Shown: positions 45,878-54,719 of the stretch, piece by piece
Position numbering within the stretch: position 1 is the first letter of the stretch
How the letters are laid out: every line of letters begins with the position of its first letter
NCBI GenBank assembly: GCA_038040195.1
Contig: JBBPIR010000001.1
Location: 353,341-417,340, forward strand
Reading direction: 5' to 3'
Origin: Chloroflexota bacterium
GTDB taxonomy: Bacteria; Chloroflexota; Limnocylindria; QHBO01
Length of the DNA: 64,000 bases
Translations under genes and position numbers: made by a program
The notes under the pieces: model-generated
The model's input: only the letters and a program-made list of their open reading frames with translations
Told to the model about the DNA's origin: nothing
The model's database searches: none

Positions 45878-46429
45878 ATGACCTCCGAGCGCCGCATCTT
45901 CGACGCCGATGACCTCCGCCGGGCCCTGACCCGGATTGCGCACGAGATCGTCGAGCGCCACGAGGGCACCCATGACCTGGTCCTGGTTGGATTGCGCACT
46001 CGCGGCCATCCGCTGGCCGAGCGGCTGGCTGGGCTCATCGAGGAGCACGAGCACGTCCGCCCGCCGGTTGGCTCGCTGGACATCACGTTCTACCGAGACG
46101 ACCTGACCCGGCTGGCCCACGCGCCCATCGTCAAGCGCAGCGACCTGGGCCCTGACGTCTCCGATCGCACGGTGGTGCTGGTCGACGACGTCCTGTACAC
46201 GGGCCGAACGATCCGGGCCGCCCTCGACGCCCTGACCGATCACGGTCGCCCGCGGGCCGTGCGCCTGGCGGTGGTGGTCGACCGCGGACACCGCGAGCTC
46301 CCCATCCGGCCCGATTTCGTGGGCAAGAACCTGCCCACCAGCGCAGACGAGGTGGTCCATGTCCGCCTGGTCGAAACCGATGGGGTTGACGAGGTGGTCC
46401 TCACCCGGTCCGATGGAGCCCCGGCGTGA
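45878..46429 (+). CDS. pyrR: Bifunctional pyrimidine operon regulator / uracil phosphoribosyltransferase
   Basis: 183 aa. PRPP loop [18 protein letters not shown] (about 108-125) and the PyrR-specific ITFYRDDLT and [29 protein letters not shown] match PyrR. Binds the 5' RNA of pyr operons when UMP is high. The start lies 8 nt after AAGGAG and just downstream of the candidate binding hairpin. Its TGA overlaps the GTG of pyrB by 4 nt. Confidence 0.96.
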   Translation: MTSERRIFDADDLRRALTRIAHEIVERHEGTHDLVLVGLRTRGHPLAERLAGLIEEHEHVRPPVGSLDITFYRDDLTRLAHAPIVKRSDLGPDVSDRTVVLVDDVLYTGRTIRAALDALTDHGRPRAVRLAVVVDRGHRELPIRPDFVGKNLPTSADEVVHVRLVETDGVDEVVLTRSDGAPA

Positions 46430-47373
46430 CGGCCACCTGGATCTCCACCTGGACCCGGCGCCACCTGCTGGACGTCGACGAGCTGTCGCGGGCGGAGCTG
46501 GAGGCGGTCCTCGATCTGGGCGTCGAGCTGCGCGGCCGCCGGGCCGCCAGGGAGCTGCCCGACAGCCTGCGCGGCCTGGCGGTGGGCCTGGCCTTCTACG
46601 AGCCGTCGACCCGGACCCGGGTCAGCTTCGAGCTGGCGGCTCGCGAACTCGGGGCCACGGTCACCGATCTATCGGTGGCGGGCAGCAGCGTGGCCAAGGG
46701 CGAGTCGCTGATCGACACGTTGCGGACACTGGAGCGGACCGGGGTCCGGATGGTCGTGTTACGCCACGCGGCCAGCGGAGCGCCGTACCTGGCCGCGCGC
46801 TCGCTGGAGCGGGCCGCCATCCTCAATGCCGGCGACGGCACCCACGCCCACCCCACCCAGGCGCTCCTGGATGCGCTCACCCTGCGCGAGGCGCTGGGCT
46901 CGCTGGAGGGAGCGCGGGTTGTGATCGTGGGCGACGCGGCCCATTCGCGGGTCGCCCGATCGGATCTGCATGCCCTGGTTCGGCTCGGTGCCTCGGTGGT
47001 TCTCAGCGGACCGCCAGCCTGGGTCAACCCCTTCGCGGGCTGGCCCGGCGTGTCGGTCGTGACCGACCTCGCCACGGCTTTGTCCGGTGCCGACGCGGTG
47101 GTGGCGCTCCGCGTCCAGCGCGAGCGGGCGGCCGGCAGCGGAGTCCCGTCATTGGGCGAGTACGTCTCGCGCTGGGGGCTGACCGCGGAGAAGCTCGAGC
47201 GCGCGTGCCCCGGGGCGTGGCTCATGCATCCGGGCCCGGCCAACGAAGGAGTTGAGATCGCCGCCGAGCTGTCCACCGACCCTCGCAGCCTGATCGGGCG
47301 CCAGGTCGAGAACGGGGTCCCCATCCGGATGGCGGTCCTGTCCCTGCTGGCGGTGGAAATGGACCGATGGTGA
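46426..47373 (+). CDS. pyrB: Aspartate carbamoyltransferase catalytic subunit
   Basis: 315 aa. Carbamoyl-phosphate plus aspartate to carbamoyl-aspartate. Signatures [15 protein letters not shown] and [14 protein letters not shown] carry the carbamoyl-phosphate and active-site residues; RVQRER follows in the aspartate domain. No pyrI regulatory chain is nearby, so class B/C organisation with pyrC is likely. GTG 46426 overlaps the pyrR stop; the end overlaps pyrC by 7 nt. Confidence 0.96.
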   Translation: MTATWISTWTRRHLLDVDELSRAELEAVLDLGVELRGRRAARELPDSLRGLAVGLAFYEPSTRTRVSFELAARELGATVTDLSVAGSSVAKGESLIDTLRTLERTGVRMVVLRHAASGAPYLAARSLERAAILNAGDGTHAHPTQALLDALTLREALGSLEGARVVIVGDAAHSRVARSDLHALVRLGASVVLSGPPAWVNPFAGWPGVSVVTDLATALSGADAVVALRVQRERAAGSGVPSLGEYVSRWGLTAEKLERACPGAWLMHPGPANEGVEIAAELSTDPRSLIGRQVENGVPIRMAVLSLLAVEMDRW

Positions 47374-48755
47374 TCGACCGATTCGGGTCCCTCGCTGATC
47401 CGCCGGCCACCTTCGCGCTGACCGGCGTGCGGGTCATCGACCCGTCGACGAATACCGATGTCGTCCGCGACCTCGTGGTCGCGGACGGGGTGATCCGCAA
47501 TGGCGACGCCCCGTCCGGCATCCCGCGCATCGATGCTGCCGGGCTGGTGGCCGCTCCGGGACTGTGCGACCTCCATACGCACCTGCGCACTCCGGGGGAC
47601 GAGGGAGCCGAGACGATAGCCAGCGGGACCCGGGCGGCGGCACACGGCGGCTTCACCACGGTATGCGCGATGCCGAACACCGATCCACCACTCGACGATG
47701 CGCTCCGGGTGCGGGGCCTATTGGCCGAAGCCGCCCACGCCGCCGCCCGTGTGCGTGTCGTGGCCGCCGCCACCCGCGGCCGTGCCGGGGAACAGCTGAC
47801 CGACCACGGGGCGCTGGCGGCCGCCGGGGCGATCGGCTTCAGCGACGATGGAGTCGCGGTCGCCCCGGCGGCGGTAGCCCGGCAGGCACTCGCCTACCTT
47901 GCGTCGTTGGGCCTCCCGCTGGTCGAGCACGCCGAGGAGCCGGACCTGGCAGCCGGGGGCCTGATGCGGGGCGGGCCCACCGCCACCCGGCTGGGCCTGG
48001 GTGGCTGGCCGGCCAGCGCCGAGCTGGCCATCGTCGAGCGCGACCTGGCGCTGGCCGCCGAGACCGGAGGCTGGATTCACTTCACGCACCTGGCCACCGC
48101 CGCGGGGCTTGAGCCCATCCGGCGCGCCCGCGCCAGCGGGACGCGTGTCACCTGCGACGTAACGCCGCACCACCTGGCGCTGACCGACGCGTGGGTGGCC
48201 GGAGACCGCCATTTCGCGTGGGAGAACGGTCACGATCCCGAGCCGGGCGCATCGGCCGGGCTGGATCCGGCATTCGCCTACGACGGGGTGTGCCGCGTGA
48301 ATCCTCCCCTCCCCACGCGCGACGATGCGATGGCCCTGCTGGCCGCGGTGGCCGACGGGACGGTGGATGCCATCGCCACCGACCACGCCCCCCACCCGCC
48401 CGAGCGCAAGGCCGTGCCCTTCGCCGAGGCCGCGCCAGGCCTGATCGGGCTGGAAACCGCGCTCGGCATCGGTCTGGCGGCCGTCGCGGCCGGCCACTTG
48501 GAGCTATCGACGCTGCTGGCGGCCCTGTCAACCCGCCCGGCCGCTCTCATCGGTGAGGCGCGCTCGATGGCCGCCGGATCCAACGCGGACCTCGTCGTCT
48601 TCGACCCCCAGCGCAGCTGGCGGGTCGAGCGCGCGGCCCTGGCCAGCCGGTCGGCCAACACGCCGCTGGTCGGCATGGACCTGCCGGGCGTGGTGCGGCT
48701 GACGGTGGCCGCCGGGCGGATCACGTACGACGCCGGCCTGATCGGTTCGGAGTGA
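47367..48755 (+). CDS. pyrC: Dihydroorotase (class I)
   Basis: 462 aa amidohydrolase. Cyclises carbamoyl-aspartate to dihydroorotate. DLHTHLRTPGDEGAETI (first metal His pair), AHGGFTTVCAMPNTDPP, HFTHLATAAGL and ATDHAPHP with the catalytic Asp are present. The usual carboxylated lysine position is not obvious in this sequence. ATG 47367 is preceded by GGACCG and lies within the last codons of pyrB (7-nt overlap), so translation is coupled. Confidence 0.94.
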   Translation: MVIDRFGSLADPPATFALTGVRVIDPSTNTDVVRDLVVADGVIRNGDAPSGIPRIDAAGLVAAPGLCDLHTHLRTPGDEGAETIASGTRAAAHGGFTTVCAMPNTDPPLDDALRVRGLLAEAAHAAARVRVVAAATRGRAGEQLTDHGALAAAGAIGFSDDGVAVAPAAVARQALAYLASLGLPLVEHAEEPDLAAGGLMRGGPTATRLGLGGWPASAELAIVERDLALAAETGGWIHFTHLATAAGLEPIRRARASGTRVTCDVTPHHLALTDAWVAGDRHFAWENGHDPEPGASAGLDPAFAYDGVCRVNPPLPTRDDAMALLAAVADGTVDAIATDHAPHPPERKAVPFAEAAPGLIGLETALGIGLAAVAAGHLELSTLLAALSTRPAALIGEARSMAAGSNADLVVFDPQRSWRVERAALASRSANTPLVGMDLPGVVRLTVAAGRITYDAGLIGSE

Positions 48756-48788
48756 AGCCCGCGCGCTTGTGGCACGATGCGGGGCCGC

Positions 48789-49145
48789 ATGAGCATCCGC
48801 ATGAACGAGGAGCTCGACCCGAACGAGGGCCCCGGGCTGGGCTGCTTCACCGTTCAGGCGGTGCTGTTCGCGCTCATCCTGCTGTTCATCCCGATCGGGG
48901 TCTTCAGCCTGAGCTGGCCGGTCTGGCTGCTGACCGCGATGCTGGTCGTCGCCATCATCCTGCTGTTCTTCATCAGCATGACCTCGGTCTTCCTGCTCCG
49001 GGTCTTCTTCGCCGCGCGTCGGACGGGGCGCGGACGGACGTATGGTGCGACGGCCCCACCCCTGACAATCGAGAGCGACGCATCGGATACTGATGCCCCT
49101 CGATCCGACAGCCAGCCAACCGACCCGCCCAACGACCAGAGCTAG
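48789..49145 (+). CDS. Small membrane protein in the pyr operon
   Basis: 118 aa. Acidic N terminus, two strongly hydrophobic segments (about 24-47 and 52-78), then a polar tail with Ser/Asp/Pro. Family not recognised. ATG 48801 would give a protein four residues shorter. It lies between pyrC and pyrE on the same strand with short gaps (33 and 12 nt), so it is probably cotranscribed. Confidence 0.6.
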   Translation: MSIRMNEELDPNEGPGLGCFTVQAVLFALILLFIPIGVFSLSWPVWLLTAMLVVAIILLFFISMTSVFLLRVFFAARRTGRGRTYGATAPPLTIESDASDTDAPRSDSQPTDPPNDQS

Positions 49146-49157
49146 GAGCAGCGCCCC

Positions 49158-49484
49158 GTGCCGCTGATGGTCACCTTCTTCAACGTCCGCAAGGGCCGCG
49201 ACACGATCTTCAAGTGGGGGATGCGGACCCGGTTTCCGAAGCAGGCCCGCGAGTACGAGGCCCGCTACGGGATTCGGTTCATCGGCTGGTTCAATGTGAC
49301 CGAAGGGTCCGAGTGGAACAACGTGGTCATCCTGGACCTGCCGAACTACGCGGTCCTCGACGCCTTGTATGCCGATCCAGGCACCCGGCGATGGGGGCAT
49401 CGGGTCGCGGAGTCGATCATGGACACCAAGCACGTCATCTTCCTGCGCGAGCGAATGGGCCCCGACCTGGTGTACAAGCCATGA
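49158..49484 (+). CDS. Conserved hypothetical protein, ferredoxin-like alpha/beta fold
   Basis: 108 aa, GTG start 12 nt after the previous gene. Pattern MVTFFNVRKGRDTIFKWG, IRFIGWFNVTEGSEWNNVVILDLPNYAVLDALYADPGTRRWGHRVAESI resembles dimeric alpha/beta-barrel proteins of the NIPSNAP/EthD kind. Function unknown. Its TGA overlaps the ATG of the next gene by 4 nt. Confidence 0.7.
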   Translation: MPLMVTFFNVRKGRDTIFKWGMRTRFPKQAREYEARYGIRFIGWFNVTEGSEWNNVVILDLPNYAVLDALYADPGTRRWGHRVAESIMDTKHVIFLRERMGPDLVYKP

Positions 49485-50302
49485 CCACTTCGCCGCGCCT
49501 GGTCGCCCTCCGCGAGCTGGCCGAGGAAGCCGAGCTGGAGCGGCGCGACTTCATCGTGGAGGCCACCGAGCTGCTGCGCCGCTTCCTGGAGGCCAACCGC
49601 GACCGGTTGCGGGAGGTCGGTCCACTGACCCTGGTCGACGACGAGCAGGACTTCCTGCGCTACCACCCGGTCGACGAGCTGTGGGTGACCCGCCTGACCT
49701 ATCAGGACCCGGCCGACGGCGAGTGGTATGACCAGGAGCAGGAGGTGGACACCATTTCCGAGCTGGTCGAGCTGTACAACCCCGCCGACATCCTGGCGTG
49801 GCTGATGGAGGCCGCGCGCAACCCGCTCGACCACCTCGCGCCCGCTGACAAGCTGTCCGAGGACGAGGCCGCGCCGGCCGAAACCGAGGAGGATTGGCAG
49901 GCCGAGCTGCCCGCCGAGCAGCAGGAGACGATCGCGGCACAGCGGTTGTGGCAACTCGCTGATGCTTACCGGTCCCAGCTCCAGGAGCAGCAGGCCAGCC
50001 TGCTGCGCGAGTTCGTGGGCAACGGCGAGGATGCGCTGCGCCGGACCGGGGACATCGTCCTCCTCGACGAGGCGGACGACATGCTCGTCCTGCGAGGTGA
50101 CGGGCGCTTCGAGACCACCCTGAACCTGGCCGATGTGCCGCCGCGTGGCGGTGAGCCGGTCGAGGCGCACCGCGAGGGCCTGACCGTGACCGATGCGCGG
50201 ACGGTGGCCGAGTTCTATGACCCGGCCGACGTCCTCCAGTGGGTCACCGAGGCGCTCACCGAGCGCTACCCGGCGGTCGACTTCAGCGCCGTCTACGACT
50301 GA
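49481..50302 (+). CDS. Hypothetical protein with two related repeats, in pyr operon
   Basis: 273 aa. Two similar halves are visible: one ends VELYNPADILAWLMEAARN (about 95-113), the other AEFYDPADVLQWVTEALTE (about 242-260); before each, a LTLVDDEQDF / IVLLDEADDM strand pair. A charged helix (about 145-175) joins them. No family recognised; soluble and acidic. The 4-nt overlap with the previous gene and 12 nt to pyrE place it in the operon. Confidence 0.7.
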   Translation: MTTSPRLVALRELAEEAELERRDFIVEATELLRRFLEANRDRLREVGPLTLVDDEQDFLRYHPVDELWVTRLTYQDPADGEWYDQEQEVDTISELVELYNPADILAWLMEAARNPLDHLAPADKLSEDEAAPAETEEDWQAELPAEQQETIAAQRLWQLADAYRSQLQEQQASLLREFVGNGEDALRRTGDIVLLDEADDMLVLRGDGRFETTLNLADVPPRGGEPVEAHREGLTVTDARTVAEFYDPADVLQWVTEALTERYPAVDFSAVYD

Positions 50303-50314
50303 GCCGATCAAACC

Positions 50315-50959
50315 ATGCTGCCTGGACCGATGACGCGGGGCGTTCCCCTGCCGAACGACCTCGCCACGGCTTCGATCGAGGACCTCTTCCGCGACGCGGG
50401 CGCCCTGCGGGAGGGCCACTTCCGCCTGAATAGTGGGCTCCACTCCCCCCGCTACCTGGAGAAGTTCCTCGTCCTCCAGTACCCGACCCTGGCGTCAGAG
50501 CTCTGCCGCCGGATGGCCAAGAAAGTCATGCACGAGGCGCCGAACGTGGTGGTGGGGCCGACCACCGGTGGCGTCCTGCTGGCCTTCGAAACAGCGCGAC
50601 ACCTGTCGGCCCTCCTGGGCTGGGAGGTGCGGGGCCTGTTCGCGGAGCCGGTCGGTCTGGGCGCCGGCCGGGAGCTGCGGCGGGGATTCGAGGTCAGCCG
50701 TGGCGACACCGTGGTCCTGGTCGACGACATCCTGACCACAGGCTCATCCCTGCGCGAGACCGCGGACGCGGTGGAGCGCGTCGGGGGGAGGGCATCGGCG
50801 GCCGTGGTCATGGTCGACCGGTCATCGGAGCCGGTCGAGATCGGCGTCCCGGTGCTGGCGGTGGGTCGGATCGAGATCGCTGCCTGGCAGCCGCAGTACT
50901 GCCCGTTGTGCGAGGCCGGGGACTGGCTCGAGACCCCGGGGAGCAGCGGACTGCCGTGA
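50315..50959 (+). CDS. pyrE: Orotate phosphoribosyltransferase
   Basis: 214 aa. Orotate plus PRPP to orotidine 5'-phosphate. FRLNSGLHSPRYLEKFLVLQ, VVGPTTGGVLLAF and the PRPP loop VVLVDDILTTGSS are typical. ATG 50330 is an alternative start, again preceded by GGACCG; neither has a good ribosome site. The pyrimidine genes not seen here (carA, carB, pyrD, pyrF) must lie elsewhere. Confidence 0.94.
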   Translation: MLPGPMTRGVPLPNDLATASIEDLFRDAGALREGHFRLNSGLHSPRYLEKFLVLQYPTLASELCRRMAKKVMHEAPNVVVGPTTGGVLLAFETARHLSALLGWEVRGLFAEPVGLGAGRELRRGFEVSRGDTVVLVDDILTTGSSLRETADAVERVGGRASAAVVMVDRSSEPVEIGVPVLAVGRIEIAAWQPQYCPLCEAGDWLETPGSSGLP

Positions 50960-50987
50960 GGGCGCCCCCCCGGCGCTAACCGCGGCC

Positions 50988-51857
50988 TCAGGCCGCTCCG
51001 GACGGGTCTTGCCAGGTGACCTCGGTGATGCGGCCCGGCGGGAACTCCCCGTCGGCGGGCACGATTCCCGCCTCAGCCTCGATCGGGATCCCGATCGGAG
51101 CCACCAGGTAGCGGCCGGCCAGGCGCCGGGCTTCGGGATCGAGCGCGAAGCCGGCTTTGGCCCGATGAAAGGTCACGGTCAGGTCGGCGGCGACCACCGG
51201 GTCGGACTGTTCGCCGCCGGTCAACCCGATCAGGGTCGGCGTGTCGACCGCCAGCACGCGGCACGGTCGGCCCGCCGCGGCGGCATGAGTCCGAATCGCG
51301 TTCATCAGCTGGACCGCGCTGGCGATCGGCTCCCGCAGCGGGCCCGCGGCGCCGCTCCCCAGCAGGGCGTCGACGAGCAGCGAGGCCCCGGAGAGGCGTG
51401 CGCGCAAGCTGACCAGCAGCTCGGCGCTGGGTGCGATGAACACCTGGAGCGAGCCGGCCGCGGCCATGGCCTGGAGGACCGCCCAGTTGTGGGCCGCGGC
51501 CGGCCCGGCGATCTTCCCGGCGTCCCCGACCAGGACCGCGATCACCTGCTGCCCGGCAGCCGCCAGGCGGCGGGCCACCACGAATCCATCCCCGCCGTTG
51601 TTGCCGGTCCCGCACAGCACGACGCTGAGCAGCCGCTCCGTCAGCGGACCACCGGGACCCACGACCGGCTCGGCCAGGCGCACCAGCTCGGTGAAGGCGA
51701 CCTCGGCCACCGTGGCGCCGGCGGATTCCATGAGGGCGTCCTGGGTCAGGCCCAGCTTCTGCGCGGCCTCGTCAATGGCCGCCATCTCGGCCGCGCCGAT
51801 CAGCACCGACCGGGTGCGCGCGTCGGCCCCGGGCGTGCCAACGCCCGGATCGGTCAT
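50988..51857 (-). CDS. NAD(P)H-hydrate epimerase (YjeF_N domain only)
   Basis: 289 aa. NNRSE domain motifs MESAGATVAEVA, LCGTGNNGGDGFVVARRLA and VDALLGSGAAGPLREP, with ADLTVTFHRAKAG near the C terminus. Repairs S-/R-NADHX epimers. The kinase (YjeF_C, NnrD) half is missing, so the dehydratase must be encoded elsewhere. ATG overlaps the cytochrome c stop by 4 nt. Convergent with pyrE (28-nt gap). Confidence 0.86.
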   Translation of the reverse strand: MTDPGVGTPGADARTRSVLIGAAEMAAIDEAAQKLGLTQDALMESAGATVAEVAFTELVRLAEPVVGPGGPLTERLLSVVLCGTGNNGGDGFVVARRLAAAGQQVIAVLVGDAGKIAGPAAAHNWAVLQAMAAAGSLQVFIAPSAELLVSLRARLSGASLLVDALLGSGAAGPLREPIASAVQLMNAIRTHAAAAGRPCRVLAVDTPTLIGLTGGEQSDPVVAADLTVTFHRAKAGFALDPEARRLAGRYLVAPIGIPIEAEAGIVPADGEFPPGRITEVTWQDPSGAA

Positions 51858-52414
51858 TCGAGGGTCAGCAGGTACTCGACGATGGTCGCGATCTCGTCGG
51901 GGGTGAGCGTCCCATCAGGTCCGCCGAAGACCGGCATGCCGCCCCGGTCCAGCCCGGCGACTTCAGGCCCGCTGCCATCGATCCACAGGTTGGGCCAGGT
52001 GTCGGGGAAATCCGCCCCCAGCTGCTGGAGGTTGTCGCTCTTGGGTCCGGCCGCGATGCCGTGGAGGCTGGGGAATATCCCCTGGCCGGACAGGTCGGTA
52101 CCGTGGCAGGCCTGGCACTGCGAGCGCTCGATGAGCGTCACCGCGTCCGCAGCGCCGCCGCTGGGCGGCGCACCACTCGGAGGGGCACCACTCGGCGGGG
52201 CACCACTCGGCGGGGCACCACTCGGCGGCTCCCCGCTTGCCGGCGGACCGCTCGCCGGCGGACCGCTGGGCCCGGCCCCAACCAGGTCCGGGTTGGTGCC
52301 CTCGAGGTTCAAGCCGAGTGAAACGACGCCCAGCAGCAGGACCGTCGCCCCAAATCCCACCATCCAGAGCGGGATCCGTTCGTTGCCGGTCTCGACCGGT
52401 GGCGGTCCAGTCAT
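51854..52414 (-). CDS. Membrane-anchored monohaem cytochrome c
   Basis: 186 aa. One N-terminal membrane segment (about 14-35) anchors it; no cleavable signal is obvious. Residues 45-87 are a Pro/Gly/Ser linker with repeated SGAPP units. Haem motif CQACH (about 98-102) and the axial Met in GGMPVFGG complete a class I cytochrome c domain. It follows the oxidase-like gene by 4 nt, so it likely carries electrons to or from it. ATG 52414 has no strong ribosome site. Confidence 0.88.
   Translation of the reverse strand: MTGPPPVETGNERIPLWMVGFGATVLLLGVVSLGLNLEGTNPDLVGAGPSGPPASGPPASGEPPSGAPPSGAPPSGAPPSGAPPSGGAADAVTLIERSQCQACHGTDLSGQGIFPSLHGIAAGPKSDNLQQLGADFPDTWPNLWIDGSGPEVAGLDRGGMPVFGGPDGTLTPDEIATIVEYLLTLE
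52164..52250 (-). repeat. 15-nt tandem repeat coding the cytochrome c linker
   Basis: Four near-identical 15-nt units (GCACCACTCGGCGGG on the plus strand, the first with GAG) encode Ser-Gly-Ala-Pro-Pro repeats, followed by degenerate Pro-Pro-Ala-Ser-Gly units. Such arrays can change length by slippage without frameshift. Confidence 0.8.
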
Positions 52415-52418
52415 CGGG

Positions 52419-53888
52419 TCAGTGTCCCGCCGGCGCGGCGACCTGAGCCGTGCCCGGCGTGGTGGTGCGCACAGGCCGGCCGTGGGCCGCCAGCAAATAG
52501 GCGCCGAGCGCGTGTCCTGCCCCGGCCAGGCCCAGCAGACCCATCCCGGCCCACGCGATGAGGTGGATGGGAAGCAGGTTGGCGGAGATCTCGTCCGGAG
52601 GCATACCGTCGGCGACCATGCCGACATGGAACAGGCCGGCGGCGATGAGAGCCACGCCGGCCACCGCCGCGCCGCCCAGCGCGGCCCAGGTGACGATGTA
52701 AGCCAACAGTCCACCTGAATGCGATCGGTGCAGCATCCGAGGCCAGGCATGCTCGGCCACCGCCAGCAAACCGATGGTCAACGCTCCGCCGAGCGCGAAC
52801 GCGGCCAGGCCGAAGGGCCATTCGGTGCGGGCCACCGCGGTCTGCACCGCGCGTAGGGACTCGACACCGGCAAGGAGCACGCTGCCCCCGAGGAACGTCA
52901 GGGATGTCACCGCCAATGCCATGGGACCCGGTGACAGGACCAGGAACCATCGGCCTCGCAACGTCATCGACAGGTTACCGATGATGGCGACGGCCGGCAC
53001 GAGGAGCATCAGGGTGGCCGCGTTGCCGGCGCTGACCAGGGCGTACGGGACGGAAGGGTGCACGGCCGCGCCAAAGGACGACACCCCGCTGAGGATCACC
53101 CACGCGCCCAACCCGAACCACGCCAAGGACCCTGACGCCAATGGCTGCCCTGTCAGCCGCGGGATGAGGTAGTGGAGAGCGCCGATCCCCGCCCCCAGCA
53201 GCCACAGGAGTGACAGGCCGCGCACCCATACGGCCTCCGTAAGTCGGTCAACCGTCGGGTCGAGGTCCAGGACTCCGGTCACGGTCGCAGCGGCAGTCAG
53301 TCCAAACAGGGTGAGCATGGCCACCCCGAACCAGGCCAGACCCACGAACGGCCGCTGCAGGCCGCGGAGGCTGTTCCAGAACGACCCGTTGATGAGGACC
53401 AGGCCGAGCAGGAGGACGAGATTCACCGGCAGCGGGAAGGCAGTCAGGGTCCCGGTACCGGCGAGGGCGGGGAGGTACAGAACGGTCAGTCCGGCGGCGA
53501 AGCCGATGTTCCAGGTGATCATGCCCAGCATCCCCATCCGGGGACGGGCCAGCGGACGACCGGTGAGCCGGGGGGTGATGAAGAAGATGGCGCCCAGCGC
53601 CGCGTTGGTGAGCCAACCCCAGACAAAGGTGTGGCGGAACCCGGCTGCGACGGTCTCCGACGTGAACGCGATAGCCAGCCCGAAGGGCAGCTCCTCCACG
53701 ACGAGCTGGAACCCCGAGATGACCATCTGGGCCGCGGCCAGGCTCCCGATCCCGGTCGCCGTGAGCAACCACAGCGCGCCGAATCCGAAGTACCCCATGG
53801 CCGCGGCGTCGGGGCCAGAAGGGAGAAGCTGCTGGCGCGGCTTGGGCGGCTGCTCGTACGGGCGCAGCCGCTTGAGGTTGCCGGTCAT
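52419..53888 (-). CDS. Haem-copper oxidase subunit I-like (CcoN-like) protein lacking catalytic ligands
   Basis: 489 aa, about twelve hydrophobic segments. TM2 reads RHTFVWGWLTNAALGAIFFITPRLTG, like the CcoN segment with a low-spin haem His. The later segments align in order with CcoN but lack its ligands: where CcoN has the Cu-ligand His (WYGHN) this reads WVRGLS, where it has the His pair (GPHH) this reads SGVSSF, and where it has HAHLA this reads TEWPFGLAAF. Without Cu-B and haem b3 ligands it cannot reduce O2 in the usual way. The NnrS family is an alternative. Upstream of the cytochrome c gene by 4 nt. ATG 53888 has AGGAGG about 15 nt upstream. Confidence 0.7.
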   Translation of the reverse strand: MTGNLKRLRPYEQPPKPRQQLLPSGPDAAAMGYFGFGALWLLTATGIGSLAAAQMVISGFQLVVEELPFGLAIAFTSETVAAGFRHTFVWGWLTNAALGAIFFITPRLTGRPLARPRMGMLGMITWNIGFAAGLTVLYLPALAGTGTLTAFPLPVNLVLLLGLVLINGSFWNSLRGLQRPFVGLAWFGVAMLTLFGLTAAATVTGVLDLDPTVDRLTEAVWVRGLSLLWLLGAGIGALHYLIPRLTGQPLASGSLAWFGLGAWVILSGVSSFGAAVHPSVPYALVSAGNAATLMLLVPAVAIIGNLSMTLRGRWFLVLSPGPMALAVTSLTFLGGSVLLAGVESLRAVQTAVARTEWPFGLAAFALGGALTIGLLAVAEHAWPRMLHRSHSGGLLAYIVTWAALGGAAVAGVALIAAGLFHVGMVADGMPPDEISANLLPIHLIAWAGMGLLGLAGAGHALGAYLLAAHGRPVRTTTPGTAQVAAPAGH

Positions 53889-53969
53889 GCGAGCGCGCGC
53901 GCCCTCCTGACTGAGATCCGGTGTGGGACGGTTCCGCACCCCGGGCCGCCGCCGGGGCGACCCGGCGGC

Positions 53970-53986
53970 ATTGTAGCGGGCACAAT
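53970..53986. promoter_or_regulatory. Inverted repeat in divergent promoter of CcoN-like gene and nitroreductase
   Basis: ATTGT-AGCGGGC-ACAAT: perfect 5-base arms, 7-base centre, 7 nt before the nitroreductase ATG. CACAAT in its right arm could also be a -10. Candidate redox-responsive operator, unproven. Confidence 0.35.
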
Positions 53987-53992
53987 CAGGGC

Positions 53993-54550
53993 ATGACCCA
54001 TCCCCCGCCGCTTCGCGACACGGTTCGTCCGCTGCTCCGCGCGCGCCAGGTCCGCGAGTTCACCGACCAGGCCCCGACCGATGGCGAGCTGAGAGCCATC
54101 ACCGATGTCGCCCGTTGGACGGGCAGCAGCCGCAACACCCAGCCATGGCGGTTCCTCGTCATCCGCGACCGGACCACCATCGCGCGCCTCGAGGCGGCCG
54201 GCCTGCCCCAGACCCGCGCCCTGAAGACCGCGACCGCGGTCGTCGCCATCGTCCTCCCCGATGACCCCGAGCGGGGGGTGTCCCACGCCTACGACGATGG
54301 CCGGGCTGCGGAGCGGATGCTCATCGCGGCCGGAATGCTGGGTTTGGCGGCGGGGATCGCCTGGGTCCGGCCGGACGTCCTTCCTGCGGCACGCGAGATC
54401 CTGCAACTGCCGGCGGACCGCATGGTCCGCACCCTCATGGCCCTCGGGCACCCCACGCCGGAAGCCCAGAAGCCAAAGTCACCGCCGGGCCAGGCCCGCC
54501 TCCCACGCGACGAGACGGTCTTCGACGGGGACTGGCCAGGAACGGAATAG
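53993..54550 (+). CDS. Nitroreductase-family flavoprotein
   Basis: 185 aa, FMN-dependent nitroreductase fold. N-terminal RQVREFTDQAP, ARWTGSSRNTQPWRFLVI (FMN phosphate binding) and ALGHPTPE at the C terminus are typical. The ability to reduce nitro or quinone compounds is family knowledge only. It lies divergent from the CcoN-like gene across an inverted repeat and ends just before a long hairpin. Confidence 0.85.
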   Translation: MTHPPPLRDTVRPLLRARQVREFTDQAPTDGELRAITDVARWTGSSRNTQPWRFLVIRDRTTIARLEAAGLPQTRALKTATAVVAIVLPDDPERGVSHAYDDGRAAERMLIAAGMLGLAAGIAWVRPDVLPAAREILQLPADRMVRTLMALGHPTPEAQKPKSPPGQARLPRDETVFDGDWPGTE

Positions 54551-54551
54551 G

Positions 54552-54583
54552 ACGAACCCCGGGCGGTCGGACCCGGGGTTCGT
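54552..54583. terminator. 12-bp hairpin between nitroreductase and tRNA-fMet (bidirectional terminator)
   Basis: ACGAACCCCGGG (54552-54563) pairs with CCCGGGGTTCGT (54572-54583) around an 8-nt loop. No long T-run follows on either strand. It lies between the convergent nitroreductase and tRNA genes, so it can stop both. Confidence 0.6.
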
Positions 54584-54595
54584 GGGACTAAGCGT

Positions 54596-54670
<75 letters not shown>

Positions 54671-54677
54671 ACCTCCT

Positions 54678-54706
54678 AGGGTACCGGGAGGTCGCGCATC
54701 GGTCAA
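54678..54706 (-). promoter_or_regulatory. Promoter of tRNA-fMet
   Basis: On the minus strand TTGACC (54706-54701) is followed after 17 nt by TACCCT (54683-54678), and the tRNA begins 7 nt later. The spacing is ideal for transcription starting at or near base 1 of the tRNA. Confidence 0.7.
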
Positions 54707-54719
54707 ACCTGCAAGATCG

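Noticed and set aside
44213-46360. Long (715 codon) open frame on the minus strand opposite the GNAT, galT and pyrR genes
   Set aside because: It lies antisense to three genes with clear family motifs; long antisense frames are expected in high-GC DNA because of third-position bias, and its translation is low-complexity His/Arg/Gly-rich without motifs.
52164-52250. CRISPR array
   Set aside because: Units are contiguous 15-mers in frame within a coding linker, with no spacers and no cas genes.
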